Part shown: positions 1 to 7,262 of the stretch, piece after piece
Layout: each line of letters starts with the position of its first letter
Numbering within the stretch: the first letter of the stretch is position 1
NCBI GenBank assembly: GCA_017853735.1
Contig: JAFMJA010000100.1
Span: forward strand, 1-8,821
DNA: 8,821 nt
Reading direction: 5' to 3'
Origin: Burkholderiaceae bacterium
Lineage (GTDB): Bacteria; Pseudomonadota; Gammaproteobacteria; Burkholderiales; Burkholderiaceae_C
Translations under genes and position numbers: made by a program
The notes under the pieces: model-generated
Seen by the model: only the letters and a program-made list of their open reading frames with translations
Database searches by the model: none
What the model was told of the DNA's origin: nothing

Positions 1-34
1 CGCGTCTTGAGCCGGCGCGAGACTGTTCCAGCGC

Positions 35-1063
35 ATGAAATCTGCCAGCGCCAGTTCTACCCATCCCTTTGATCGGCTGACCCCCGATGTGGTGCTCGAT
101 GCCCTGGCCAGCGTCGAACTGATCGGCGATGGCCGCCTGCAGGCCTTGAGTTCGTACGAGAACCGGGTTTATCAGGTGCATCTGGAGGAAGGTCAGGCGG
201 TGGTGGCCAAGTTCTACCGGCCTGCTCGCTGGAGCGATGCGCAGATTTTGGAGGAGCATGGCTTTTCGGCAGACCTGATGGCGGCCGAGGTGCCAGTGAT
301 CGGGCCATTGCGCTTAGGCGGTGCGACCCTGCACCACTTCGCGGGCTTTGCCTTTTCGGTCAGCCCTCGACGTGGCGGTCGCTCACCAGAATTTGACGAC
401 GAGGATGTGCTGGAGTGGACAGGTCGATTCTTGGCGCGCTTGCATCTGGTTGGCGCGCAGCGTCCCTTTGCCGCGCGCCCCTCACTGGACCTGCAAGGGT
501 TTGGCCACGCCTCCCGCGATTGGCTGATCTCGCATGACTGTCTGCCTCTGGATGTGCGCGCGGAATGGTTGCAGGTGAGCGCCGAGGCCCTGGCGCTGGT
601 GGCCTCGCAAGCGGTGCTGGCCGGTGGTCAATCGCCTATCCAGCGAATCCGCCTGCATGGTGATTGCCATCCTGGCAACATCCTCTGGACGCCGGTGGAT
701 GTGCCCGCAGCCGCAGGACCGGGGCCGCATTTTGTCGACCTGGATGATGCGCGCATGGGGCCTGCAATTCAGGACTTGTGGATGCTGCTGTCGGGCGATC
801 GCGCGCAATGCACCCGCCAGCTCAGCAGCCTGCTGGATGGGTATGAACAGATTCGCGAATTTGACCGACGCGAACTGGTGCTGATCGAGCCATTGCGCAC
901 ACTCCGGCTGATTCATTACAGCGCCTGGCTGGCGCAGCGCTGGGACGACCCCGCTTTCCCCAGAAGCTTTCCCTGGTTTGGCGGTAGCGACTATTGGCGT
1001 GGTCAGGTGATCGAACTGCAGGATCAGATCGAACTGATGCAGGAGCCAGCCCTGTCTGTCTAG
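35..1063 (+). CDS. srkA: Stress response serine/threonine kinase SrkA (YihE/RdoA family)
   Basis: This is a 342-residue cytoplasmic protein kinase of the YihE/SrkA family (APH/choline-kinase fold). In E. coli the family phosphorylates Ser/Thr and protects stressed cells from programmed death. Seen directly: SYENRVYQ at residues 40-47, a nucleotide-binding Lys59 in VVAKFYRP, the catalytic loop LHGDCHPGNILW at 207-218 (catalytic Asp210, Asn215), and the metal-binding FVDLDDAR at 233-240 (Asp235), followed by GPAIQDLWMLL. The conserved C-terminal block DPAFPRSFPWFGGSDYW (305-321) is also present. All key residues are intact, and the length is slightly above the 328 residues of E. coli. The ATG at 35 has no obvious Shine-Dalgarno sequence, but the protein start fits the family (short tail, then PFDRLTPD). 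In E. coli srkA sits with dsbA; here no dsbA follows. It reads toward the Bug gene 103 bases downstream, probably as a separate transcript. Confidence 0.95.
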   Translation: MKSASASSTHPFDRLTPDVVLDALASVELIGDGRLQALSSYENRVYQVHLEEGQAVVAKFYRPARWSDAQILEEHGFSADLMAAEVPVIGPLRLGGATLHHFAGFAFSVSPRRGGRSPEFDDEDVLEWTGRFLARLHLVGAQRPFAARPSLDLQGFGHASRDWLISHDCLPLDVRAEWLQVSAEALALVASQAVLAGGQSPIQRIRLHGDCHPGNILWTPVDVPAAAGPGPHFVDLDDARMGPAIQDLWMLLSGDRAQCTRQLSSLLDGYEQIREFDRRELVLIEPLRTLRLIHYSAWLAQRWDDPAFPRSFPWFGGSDYWRGQVIELQDQIELMQEPALSV

Positions 1064-1118
1064 GCCATTGGGGTATGACCCAGGCAAACACCTATAGAGG
1101 GGCGCCAGGGTAGGCGGC

Positions 1119-1124
1119 TAGAAT
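1119..1124 (+). promoter_or_regulatory. Candidate -10 element (TAGAAT) of the binding-protein operon
   Basis: TAGAAT matches the sigma-70 -10 consensus at five of six positions. It lies in the 103-base gap between srkA and the Bug-family gene, 42 bases before the chosen start codon. I see no convincing -35 at 16-18 bases upstream, so an activator or an extended contact would be needed. The rest of the gap (1064-1118) holds no clear terminator for srkA. Confidence 0.35.
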
Positions 1125-1126
1125 CA

Positions 1127-1138
1127 ATTTGATCAAAT
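1127..1138. repeat. Perfect 12-base palindrome ATTTGATCAAAT, candidate operator
   Basis: The twelve bases are a perfect two-fold palindrome, lying just downstream of the candidate -10 and 16 bases ahead of the Shine-Dalgarno sequence. At this position a bound regulator would block promoter clearance, so it may be an operator; this is inferred from position only. It contains TTGATCAA, but lacks the four-base gap of an FNR/Anr box (TTGAT-N4-ATCAA). An in-frame ATG (1137) falls inside the palindrome, which argues that this ATG is not the start of the downstream gene. Confidence 0.4.
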
Positions 1139-1154
1139 GCAGCTTTCACTTCAA

Positions 1155-1158
1155 GGAG
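1155..1158 (+). promoter_or_regulatory. Ribosome-binding site (AAGGAGAT context) fixing the Bug gene start at 1167
   Basis: A strong GGAG core within AAGGAGAT lies eight bases before the ATG at 1167. No such site precedes the in-frame ATG at 1137. This decides the start and gives a normal signal peptide. Confidence 0.85.
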
Positions 1159-1166
1159 ATTGGGCA

Positions 1167-2150
1167 ATGCGAACTCTGACCAGGCGTATTCTTGGGGGCG
1201 TTTTGTTTCTGGTGTTTTCTGCCGGTGTTGCAGCCCAGACGGCAGGCGCAGGCACCTATCCGAGCAAGTCGGTTCGGATTGTGGTGCCCTTTGCGGCTGG
1301 CGGCCCGGCTGACAACTATGCCCGCTTTATTGCTCAACGCCTGAGCGATAGCCTGGGCCAGGCCTTTGTGGTGGATAACCGGCCGGGTGGCGGCTCGGTG
1401 ATCGGAACCGACGTGGCGGCCAAGTCTGCGCCCGACGGCTACACCCTGCTCATGATGTCCAACACCCACACTGTGAACGAAACCTTGTTGCCCAACAAGC
1501 CGTTTCAGCTGATGCGCGACTTTGTGCCGGTCGCCCCGGTCAATTATTCCGATCTGGTGCTGGTGGCCCACCCTTCCTTGCCAGCGCGCAATCTGAGCGA
1601 GCTGATCAAGCTGGCGGCCTCCAAGCCCGGCAAGCTCAACTATGCCTCCAGCGGTCCAGGCACGCCCTACCACATGGCTGGTGAGTTGTTCAAGAGCATG
1701 GCCGGCATTTACCTGGTGCACATCCCCTACCGGGGCAGCTCGGGCGCGCGCACCGATGTGATTGGAGGCCAGGTTGACATGATGTTTGATGCAGTGACCA
1801 CCATGGCCGAGCAGGCGCGTTCGGGTCGGGTCAAGGCTTTGGCCACCACCGGGCTCAAGCGCTCGGATGTGTTGCCCGACGTGCCCACCTTACATGAGGC
1901 GGGTGTGCCGGGCTATGAAGCGACGATCTGGCTGGGTCTGATGGCGCCGCGTGGCACCCCCAAGGCGGTGGTGGACAAGCTCAATGAGGCGGTGACGCGC
2001 ATTGCCGGTCTGCCCGAGGTCAAACAACTCTGGACCAAGCAGGGGGCCACTTCGATGAGCATGAACCCGGAGGCTTTTGACAAATACCTGCGCGAAGACA
2101 TTGCCAAATGGGCGGGTGTCATCAAAAGCGCTGGCATCAAGGCAGACTGA
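1167..2150 (+). CDS. Bug/TctC-family periplasmic solute-binding protein (tripartite tricarboxylate transporter type)
   Basis: A 327-residue exported binding protein of the Bug/TctC family, which captures carboxylates or similar small organic ligands in the periplasm. The signal peptide is clear: MRTLTRR, a hydrophobic core (8-22) and a likely cut after VAA at residue 23. Family hallmarks follow: YPSKSVRIVVPFAAGG (31-46), VVDNRPGGGSVIGTDVAAKSAPDGYTLL (68-95), KPGKLNYASSGPGTPYHMAGELFK (153-176), VHIPYRGS (184-191), GGQVDMMFD (200-208) and the GYEATIWLGLMAPRGTP stretch (249-265). Length is typical. The start at 1167 is set by a strong Shine-Dalgarno sequence. No TctA/TctB membrane genes are nearby, so it is an orphan binding protein, as is common in Burkholderiales. 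The next gene starts 10 bases after its stop, suggesting co-transcription. The ligand cannot be read from the sequence. Confidence 0.93.
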   Translation: MRTLTRRILGGVLFLVFSAGVAAQTAGAGTYPSKSVRIVVPFAAGGPADNYARFIAQRLSDSLGQAFVVDNRPGGGSVIGTDVAAKSAPDGYTLLMMSNTHTVNETLLPNKPFQLMRDFVPVAPVNYSDLVLVAHPSLPARNLSELIKLAASKPGKLNYASSGPGTPYHMAGELFKSMAGIYLVHIPYRGSSGARTDVIGGQVDMMFDAVTTMAEQARSGRVKALATTGLKRSDVLPDVPTLHEAGVPGYEATIWLGLMAPRGTPKAVVDKLNEAVTRIAGLPEVKQLWTKQGATSMSMNPEAFDKYLREDIAKWAGVIKSAGIKAD

Positions 2151-2160
2151 ACTTTCCAGT

Positions 2161-2856
2161 ATGAGTGCTATTCATATTTTGAGCGGCGGCGCCGCGCAGG
2201 GCCTGGTTGCAGCCATCCGCACCGAGTACATGGCAGAGACCGGCCGCACCCTCGAGGGCAGCTTTGGTGCGGTGGGCGCCATGCGCGATAAATTGCTGGC
2301 CGGCGAACCCTGTGATGTCCTGATCCTGACCCAGGCCTTGATTGAGGAACTGCAGGCTTCGGGGCAGGTCAAGCCCGGGAGCGCAAGGCCCCTGGGGCGT
2401 GTGCGTACCGGCATTGCGGTCAAGACGGGTGCTCCAAGGCCCGATGTGGGCAATGCGGCGGCGCTCAAAGACAGCCTGCGTTCAGCCAGCGGCATCTATT
2501 TTCCAGATCCCCAGAAGGCCACTGCGGGCATCCACTTCATGAATGTGCTGCGTCAGCTGGGACTTGATCATGAACTGGCCTCACGCCTGCACGCCTTTCC
2601 CAACGGGGCCACCGCGATGCAGGCCATGGCGCAGGACCAGGGCAGTGGCCTGATTGGCTGCACCCAGGCCACAGAGATTCTTTATACGAAGGGTGTGGAT
2701 CTGGTGGCCATGCTGCCGCAGGAGTTTGAGCTGGCCACGGTTTATGTGGCGGCGGTGGCGGCACGGGCTGAGCAGCCCCAGGGCGCGGCCATGCTGATCG
2801 ACATGCTCACCAGCCCCGCTGCTGCCGAGTTGCGCCAGCGCGGTGGATTTGAATAA
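2161..2856 (+). CDS. ModA-like type 2 solute-binding protein lacking a signal peptide
   Basis: A 231-residue protein resembling the molybdate-binding ModA/extracellular binding protein fold. Seen directly: an N-terminal strand with IHILSGGAAQGL (4-15), FGAVGAMRDKLLAGEPCDVLILTQALIEEL (35-64; ModA-like GS-x-LA-x-I-x-GAPAD-V pattern), the G-R-x-G-I-AVK block (79-89), the hinge IYFPDPQKATAGIHFMNVL (112-130) and GSGLIGCTQATEIL (161-174). ModA proteins normally carry a signal peptide. Here the first residues are already the first beta strand, and the in-frame extension upstream (within the Bug gene) is not hydrophobic, so the protein should be cytoplasmic. The ATG at 2161 lacks a Shine-Dalgarno sequence and follows the Bug stop by 10 bases, pointing to translational coupling. 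No ModB/ModC genes adjoin it. Ligand and role are unknown; molybdate binding should not be assumed. The start is well supported by the fold boundary. Confidence 0.85.
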   Translation: MSAIHILSGGAAQGLVAAIRTEYMAETGRTLEGSFGAVGAMRDKLLAGEPCDVLILTQALIEELQASGQVKPGSARPLGRVRTGIAVKTGAPRPDVGNAAALKDSLRSASGIYFPDPQKATAGIHFMNVLRQLGLDHELASRLHAFPNGATAMQAMAQDQGSGLIGCTQATEILYTKGVDLVAMLPQEFELATVYVAAVAARAEQPQGAAMLIDMLTSPAAAELRQRGGFE

Positions 2857-2879
2857 GTTGCTGGCGGCCTGGTCCGCGA

Positions 2880-4244
2880 TCAGGTCAGACCGGGATTGCG
2901 CTTTTGGGTCCGCATCAGCCTCAACAGCAGCAGCACCATGATGCCAACGGCCATCACCCACAGCGAGACACCCACCGCATTCTTGCTGGCCGCATAGGTG
3001 ATGCTGGAATAAGCCAGGTAGGCGCAGGTGAGGCAAAAAAGAATGGGCGTCAAGGGATAAAGCGGCACCTTGAAGGGCCGCTCGGCATCAGGGTCGCGCA
3101 TGCGCAGCACAAACAGAGAGACCCCGACCAGGAACAGGAAGGTCCAGAAGACCGGCGCGGTGAATTCAACCATGGCCCCAAAGCCGTCGGCCTGCCATAA
3201 ACCAAACATCACTAGGGCCAGGCTGATCGCGGACTGCACCCACAGCGCACGCGCTGGCGAGCCATGACTGCCTTCCCAATAGCCCATGAATGCCAGCGCC
3301 GGCCAGTCACGCCCCAGGGCAAAATTGGCGCGCGCGCCCACCATCATGGTGGCGTTGATGCTGGTCAGGGCGGCAATGGCAACAAACAGGCCAATGATTT
3401 TCTCGCCACTGGGTCCGATGGCCTTGCCCATCAAGTCGGCTGCCACTGCATTGCTCTTGGCCAGCCCGCTGAGACCAAGGCCGGATAGCAGGGCATAGCT
3501 CACCAGGACATAGACCAGCGTGAGCAAAAGAATACTGAAACCAATCACCGGAACGATGGCGCGTCGACCCCCCCTGACTTCGGCTGAAATATAGGCGGCC
3601 TCATTCCAGCCCCCATAGGTGAGGAGAACAAAGACCATGGCCAGGCCGAACATGCCCAGGCTGGGCGAGGTGGAAAAATAGGCTGGCGATGCGGGGGCAT
3701 CGGCAGACACATAAAAACCAGCAACCGCCACCGCGAGCAGGCCACCGACTTCCAACAATGTCAGCAAGGTCTGCACCCAGGAGGCTGTGGTTATCCTGGC
3801 CATATTGATCAGCGTCAGACCGAGCACCACGCCGATGGCCCAGATCGCAGTGGAATAGGGACCCAGATTCAGCACCTTGTTCATGTAGTCGGCAAAAACA
3901 AAGGACAGCAGGGCGATCGACCCGGTGTTGATCACCATGGCCTTGGCCCAGGCATACAGAAAAGAAATGGACTTGCCAAAAGCACGGGTCAGGAAGTGGT
4001 AATCACCGCCTGCATGAGGATAGGTGGTGGCCAGTTCGGCGTAGCACAGCGCGCCCGCCAGTGAGATCAACCCACCCAACACCCAGGCCACCAACATCCA
4101 GCCGGGGTCACCGGTCATGCCCGCCACCATGGAGGGGGTCTTGAAAATACCAGCGCCGATGACAATGCCCACAATGATGGCGATTGCGCCAAATGGTGTC
4201 AGACGCTGGGTTGGCGTCTCATCAGATCCGTTGTGCGGTGACAT
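2880..4244 (-). CDS. APC-superfamily amino acid permease
   Basis: A 454-residue inner-membrane protein with about 12 predicted helices (roughly 17-38, 48-68, 92-118, 131-150, 158-178, 196-216, 230-254, 283-303, 333-350, 358-381, 397-416, 424-442). TM1 carries the GIVIGAGIFKTP motif (26-37), the unwound substrate-binding segment of APC transporters. YAELATTYPHAGGDYHFL (68-85) and YGGWNEAAYISAEVR (210-224) are typical of the LAT/amino acid exchanger branch. It most likely carries amino acids by proton symport or exchange; the exact substrate is not readable. The tail is short, ending with basic residues (RTQKRN). The gene lies 23 bases downstream of the methyltransferase gene on the same strand, so the two may form an operon. 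No Shine-Dalgarno sequence precedes the ATG; a TAAATT hexamer lies 10 bases ahead of it, so a leaderless transcript is conceivable but weakly supported. It converges on the ModA-like gene with 23 bases between stops. Confidence 0.92.
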   Translation of the reverse strand: MSPHNGSDETPTQRLTPFGAIAIIVGIVIGAGIFKTPSMVAGMTGDPGWMLVAWVLGGLISLAGALCYAELATTYPHAGGDYHFLTRAFGKSISFLYAWAKAMVINTGSIALLSFVFADYMNKVLNLGPYSTAIWAIGVVLGLTLINMARITTASWVQTLLTLLEVGGLLAVAVAGFYVSADAPASPAYFSTSPSLGMFGLAMVFVLLTYGGWNEAAYISAEVRGGRRAIVPVIGFSILLLTLVYVLVSYALLSGLGLSGLAKSNAVAADLMGKAIGPSGEKIIGLFVAIAALTSINATMMVGARANFALGRDWPALAFMGYWEGSHGSPARALWVQSAISLALVMFGLWQADGFGAMVEFTAPVFWTFLFLVGVSLFVLRMRDPDAERPFKVPLYPLTPILFCLTCAYLAYSSITYAASKNAVGVSLWVMAVGIMVLLLLRLMRTQKRNPGLT

Positions 4245-4267
4245 GAGGTGTGAGAATTTAGGCGAGA

Positions 4268-5125
4268 TCAGCGACGGATGCCGAAGACGTCATAAATAGG
4301 CATGTTTTCGGAGACATTACCCGTCAGGCTGTTTCGATTGACGGTGAGGTCCATCGCCCGTGTGGCGCCGCTCTGATCAATAAAACTGAACTTGAGTTGC
4401 TTGCCCCGGAGGGTCGCGCCCAGTATTGCCTGTGGCTTGCCGCCCACTGTCAGTGTGCCGCCCACCTTTTGGTAGCGCTGCACCAGATCCAGCGTGTCAT
4501 CTTTGCCGCCGTTAATGCCCCTGATTGTCCATTTGCCCGCCACATCAGCGGGAACTACCCAAAAATATCCCTGAGGGTAGCCTGAGCCGATCACCTGGTC
4601 GGGCTCCCAGTCGCCCATATGGAATGAGTTGGCCACCACACGGGTGCCGGGTGTCATCTTCAGAATGGTTGGCCGCAGTTTCAGGTTCAAGTCGGGCAGC
4701 AGGTACAGGGTGAGCACCGTGGCCTTGGAAAAATCTTCCACAAAGATATCGCCATGGATGATCTTCACCTTGTCGTCCACACCCGCTCGCTGTGCGTTGC
4801 GGGCGGCCAAATCAGCCATGTCCTTGTTGTACTCGATCCCAACTGACCTGGCCCCATAAGTCTTTGCGGCCGCTATGGCAATCTTGCCGTCACCAGCGCC
4901 CAGGTCATAGACCAGATCATCAGGCCCGACATTGGCCATCTTCAGCATGGAGTCAGCCATGGCGTCATTGGTGGGCACCCAAATCACATCCTTGCCTTCC
5001 TGACCGATGGTGGGTTTGTACTTGTCATCCCCCAGTTGCGTGCCATAAGGTACCTGGGCCAGGCTGTTGGATACGGACAGGCCAAGCACAAACGCTGCAT
5101 GGGCCAGGATGAAACGAAAATTCAT
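4268..5125 (-). CDS. Exported class I SAM-dependent methyltransferase, FAM173/aKMT-like
   Basis: A 285-residue protein with a Sec-type signal peptide (MNFRFILAHAAFVLGLSVSN, likely cut after SLA at residue 23), then a Rossmann methyltransferase domain. VIWVPTNDAMADSML (47-61) leads into SAM motif I VYDLGAGDGKIAI (72-84) and the ribose-contacting acidic Glu98 in VGIEYN. HGDIF (124-128) and TLYLLPDLNLKLRP (139-152) then TRVVANSFHMGDW (161-173) follow. This order (VPT-x-M, DLG-x-GDG, YLLP-x-N, RVV-x-F-x-W) matches the lysine methyltransferase family that includes archaeal aKMT and human FAM173 proteins. Residues about 195-285 form an extra beta-rich tail of unknown function. The ATG at 5125 has a GGGGA ribosome-binding site; a longer reading from a TTG at 5161 would put charged residues before the signal. 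Substrate unknown. An exported SAM enzyme is odd, since SAM is cytoplasmic. A permease gene follows 23 bases downstream. Confidence 0.88.
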   Translation of the reverse strand: MNFRFILAHAAFVLGLSVSNSLAQVPYGTQLGDDKYKPTIGQEGKDVIWVPTNDAMADSMLKMANVGPDDLVYDLGAGDGKIAIAAAKTYGARSVGIEYNKDMADLAARNAQRAGVDDKVKIIHGDIFVEDFSKATVLTLYLLPDLNLKLRPTILKMTPGTRVVANSFHMGDWEPDQVIGSGYPQGYFWVVPADVAGKWTIRGINGGKDDTLDLVQRYQKVGGTLTVGGKPQAILGATLRGKQLKFSFIDQSGATRAMDLTVNRNSLTGNVSENMPIYDVFGIRR

Positions 5126-5130
5126 GGCAA

Positions 5131-5135
5131 TCCCC
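5131..5135 (-). promoter_or_regulatory. Ribosome-binding site GGGGA for the exported methyltransferase
   Basis: On the minus strand GGGGA stands five bases before the ATG at 5125. It supports that start over the in-frame TTG at 5161, which has no comparable site. Confidence 0.5.
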
Positions 5136-5206
5136 GCTGATCTAGGAACCGAAGGGTACAAATGGCGACAGGGGCTGGTCAGAAAGGCCAGCAGACCCGA
5201 GCCAAC

Positions 5207-5233
5207 TTAATATGGGCGCAGAGTATCTATCAA
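5207..5233 (-). promoter_or_regulatory. Weak candidate sigma-70 promoter for the methyltransferase gene
   Basis: On the minus strand TTGATA (5233-5228) and TATTAA (5212-5207) are separated by 15 bases, shorter than the optimal 17. It is the best promoter-like pair in the 159-base gap between htpG and the methyltransferase gene and would give a leader of about 75 bases. The -35 overlaps the foot of the hairpin that follows htpG. The remaining leader (5126-5206) has a short imperfect stem at 5174-5192 and nothing else I recognise. Confidence 0.3.
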
Positions 5234-5278
5234 CTCCTGGAAAAGTGCCACCCATTTCCAGGAATTCTCCTAGTACTC
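5221..5278 (-). terminator. Long imperfect hairpin downstream of htpG (possible terminator or operator)
   Basis: In the htpG transcript this structure begins seven bases after the stop codon. The core arms (5232-5243 with 5255-5266) pair over 12 positions, with one G-U, around an 11-base loop; eight of those pairs (CCTGGAAA with TTTCCAGG) are contiguous and perfect. A second outer pair GAGTA/TACTC (5221-5225, 5274-5278) closes an internal loop. No U-run follows, so it is not a standard intrinsic terminator. It may be a processing-stable 3' end, a Rho-assisted stop, or a dyad bound by a regulator of the next gene. Confidence 0.4.
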
Positions 5279-5284
5279 CAACGG

Positions 5285-7219
5285 CTATTCGACCAACAGG
5301 GCGTTGACCCGCTTGACATAAGCCGCCGGGTCTTCGGGCAGCCCGCCTTCAGCCAGCAGTGCCTGGTCAAAAAGGATCTGGGCCAGATCGTGAAAGTGCA
5401 CCGAGCCATCGAGCTTTTTCACCAGCGGGTGCTCAGGGTTGACTTCCAGCACTGGTTTGCTGTCGGGCACCTTTTGCCCGGCCTGCTTGAGCATGCGCGA
5501 GAGCTGGTTGCTCATGCCGCCATCCTGCGCCACTAGGCAGGCGGGTGAATCCACCAGGCGGGTGGTGGCGCGCACATCTTCGGCCCGGTCCTTGAGCGCC
5601 TCTTTCAACTTGGCCAGCATCGGCTTGAAGGACTCGGCTGCCTCTTCCGCGGCTTTCTTCTCGGCTTCGTCCTGCAGTTTGCCCAGGTCCACCGCACCCT
5701 TGGCCACGCTTTGCAGTGGGGTGCCGTCGAACTCGGTGAGAAAGCTCAGCGCCCACTCATCCACCCGTTCGGACATCAGCAGCACCTCGATGCCTTTTTT
5801 CTTGAAGACTTCCAGCTGCGGACTGTTTTTGGCTGCGGCCAGGCTGTCGGCGGTGATGTAATAAATCGCCTCCTGGCCTTCCTTCATACGGGCCTTGTAG
5901 TCGCTCAGTGAAACGCTGGGCGTCTCCGAGCTGGTGGAAGCAAAGCGCAACAGCTTGGCCAGCCGATCACGGTTGGCAAAGTCCTCGCCCAGGCCTTCCT
6001 TGAGCACTGATCCAAACTCGGCGTAAAACTTGGAGTATTTGCCGGCGTTGGCCTTGTCTTCCTCGCTGGCCTCAGCAGCAGGCGCATCATGTTTGGCCAG
6101 CTCTTCCAGCAGGGTCAGCACCCGGCGGGTGTTGCCGTCACGAATCGCGCGCACATCGCGGCTCTCCTGCAGCAACTCGCGGCTCACATTGAGCGGCAGG
6201 TCGGCCGAATCCACCACCCCTTTGACAAAGCGCAGGTAAGTAGGCAGCAGCGCCTCGGCATCGTCCATGATGAAGACACGCTTCACATAGAGCTTGAGCC
6301 CGCCTTTTTTGTCGCGGTTCCATAGGTCAAACGGTGCTTTGGCTGGAATGAAGAGCAACTGGGTGTATTCGGTGCTGCCTTCTACCCGGTTGTGGCTCCA
6401 GGTCAGCGGCGCCTCGAAGTCATGACTGATCGCCTTGTAGAAGTCCTGGTACTGCTCTGCGCTGATGTCCTTCTTGGGTCGGGTCCACAGCGCGCTGGCC
6501 TTGTTGACGGTTTCCCACTCATCGGTGGTCACCATTTCGCCCGGCTGGTCTTTTTCGCCTTCCTTCCATTCCTCTTTCAGCATCTGGATCGGCAGCGAGA
6601 TGTGGTCGGAGTATTTGCCCACAATGCCTTTGAGTTTCCAGGCATTGAGGTATTCCTCGGCATCATCACGCAGGTGCAGGGTCACGCTGGTGCCGCGCTC
6701 GGCGCGGGAGATGGCTTCGACTTCAAAATCGCCCGATCCACCGCTGATCCAGCGCACGCCTTCTTCAGGCGCCAGGCCGGCTCGGCGCGACTCGACGGTG
6801 ATCTTGTCGGCCACGATGAAGCCCGAATAAAAGCCCACGCCAAACTGGCCGATCAGCTGGCCTTGTTCCTTGGCATCGGACTGCTGGTTTTCTTCCAGCC
6901 GGCTCATGAAATCGCGCGTGCCACTCTTGGCGATCGTGCCCAGGTGGTCAATCGCTTCAGCAGTGCTCATGCCAATGCCGTTGTCGGTAATAGTGATGGT
7001 TTTGGCGGCCTTGTCCAGGGTGATGCGCACCCGCAGGTCGGGCGCATCCTCGAACAGGGCGCTGTTGTTCAGCGCCTCATAGCGCAGCTTGTCGCAGGCA
7101 TCCGAGGCATTGGAAACCAGCTCACGCAGGAAAATTTCCTTGTTGGAGTAAAGGGAGTGGGTGACCAGGTGCAGCAACTGGGCCACTTCGGCCTGGAAGG
7201 AATGGGTTTGTTTGCTCAT
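5285..7219 (-). CDS. htpG: Molecular chaperone HtpG (bacterial Hsp90)
   Basis: A 644-residue Hsp90-family ATPase that remodels client proteins in the cytoplasm together with the DnaK system. The N-terminal GHKL ATPase domain is intact: SLYSNKEIFLRELVSNASDA (22-41; catalytic Glu33, Mg-binding Asn37), ITDNGIGM (77-84; adenine-contacting Asp79), the lid region LGTIAKSGT (93-101) and GQFGVGFYS (124-132). The middle domain contains the client and ATP-sensing block LNVSRELLQESRDVRAI, with its conserved Arg. The C-terminal dimerisation domain ends in KRVNALLVE. Length is close to the 624 residues of E. coli, slightly longer. The start ATG matches the family N-terminus but has no clear Shine-Dalgarno sequence. 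A heat-shock-like -35 and a DnaA box precede it in the 112-base gap after the pseudouridine synthase gene. The gene appears to be transcribed alone. Confidence 0.98.
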   Translation of the reverse strand: MSKQTHSFQAEVAQLLHLVTHSLYSNKEIFLRELVSNASDACDKLRYEALNNSALFEDAPDLRVRITLDKAAKTITITDNGIGMSTAEAIDHLGTIAKSGTRDFMSRLEENQQSDAKEQGQLIGQFGVGFYSGFIVADKITVESRRAGLAPEEGVRWISGGSGDFEVEAISRAERGTSVTLHLRDDAEEYLNAWKLKGIVGKYSDHISLPIQMLKEEWKEGEKDQPGEMVTTDEWETVNKASALWTRPKKDISAEQYQDFYKAISHDFEAPLTWSHNRVEGSTEYTQLLFIPAKAPFDLWNRDKKGGLKLYVKRVFIMDDAEALLPTYLRFVKGVVDSADLPLNVSRELLQESRDVRAIRDGNTRRVLTLLEELAKHDAPAAEASEEDKANAGKYSKFYAEFGSVLKEGLGEDFANRDRLAKLLRFASTSSETPSVSLSDYKARMKEGQEAIYYITADSLAAAKNSPQLEVFKKKGIEVLLMSERVDEWALSFLTEFDGTPLQSVAKGAVDLGKLQDEAEKKAAEEAAESFKPMLAKLKEALKDRAEDVRATTRLVDSPACLVAQDGGMSNQLSRMLKQAGQKVPDSKPVLEVNPEHPLVKKLDGSVHFHDLAQILFDQALLAEGGLPEDPAAYVKRVNALLVE

Positions 7220-7262
7220 AAGGTGATTTCAGGGTTTCAACAAAGCAGATGGCAGGCGCCTG

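Noticed and set aside
1127..1138. FNR/Anr box at the Bug promoter
   Set aside because: The TTGAT and ATCAA half-sites overlap with no four-base spacer, so it does not fit the FNR consensus.
2161..2856. True molybdate uptake gene modA
   Set aside because: There is no signal peptide, no modB/modC next to it, and the ligand-site residues cannot be confirmed by eye, so the gene symbol was withheld.
2857..2883. Bidirectional terminator between the convergent ModA-like and permease genes
   Set aside because: Only a six-pair stem with a wobble (2869-2883) and no U-run is present, and it overlaps the permease stop codon; too weak to list.
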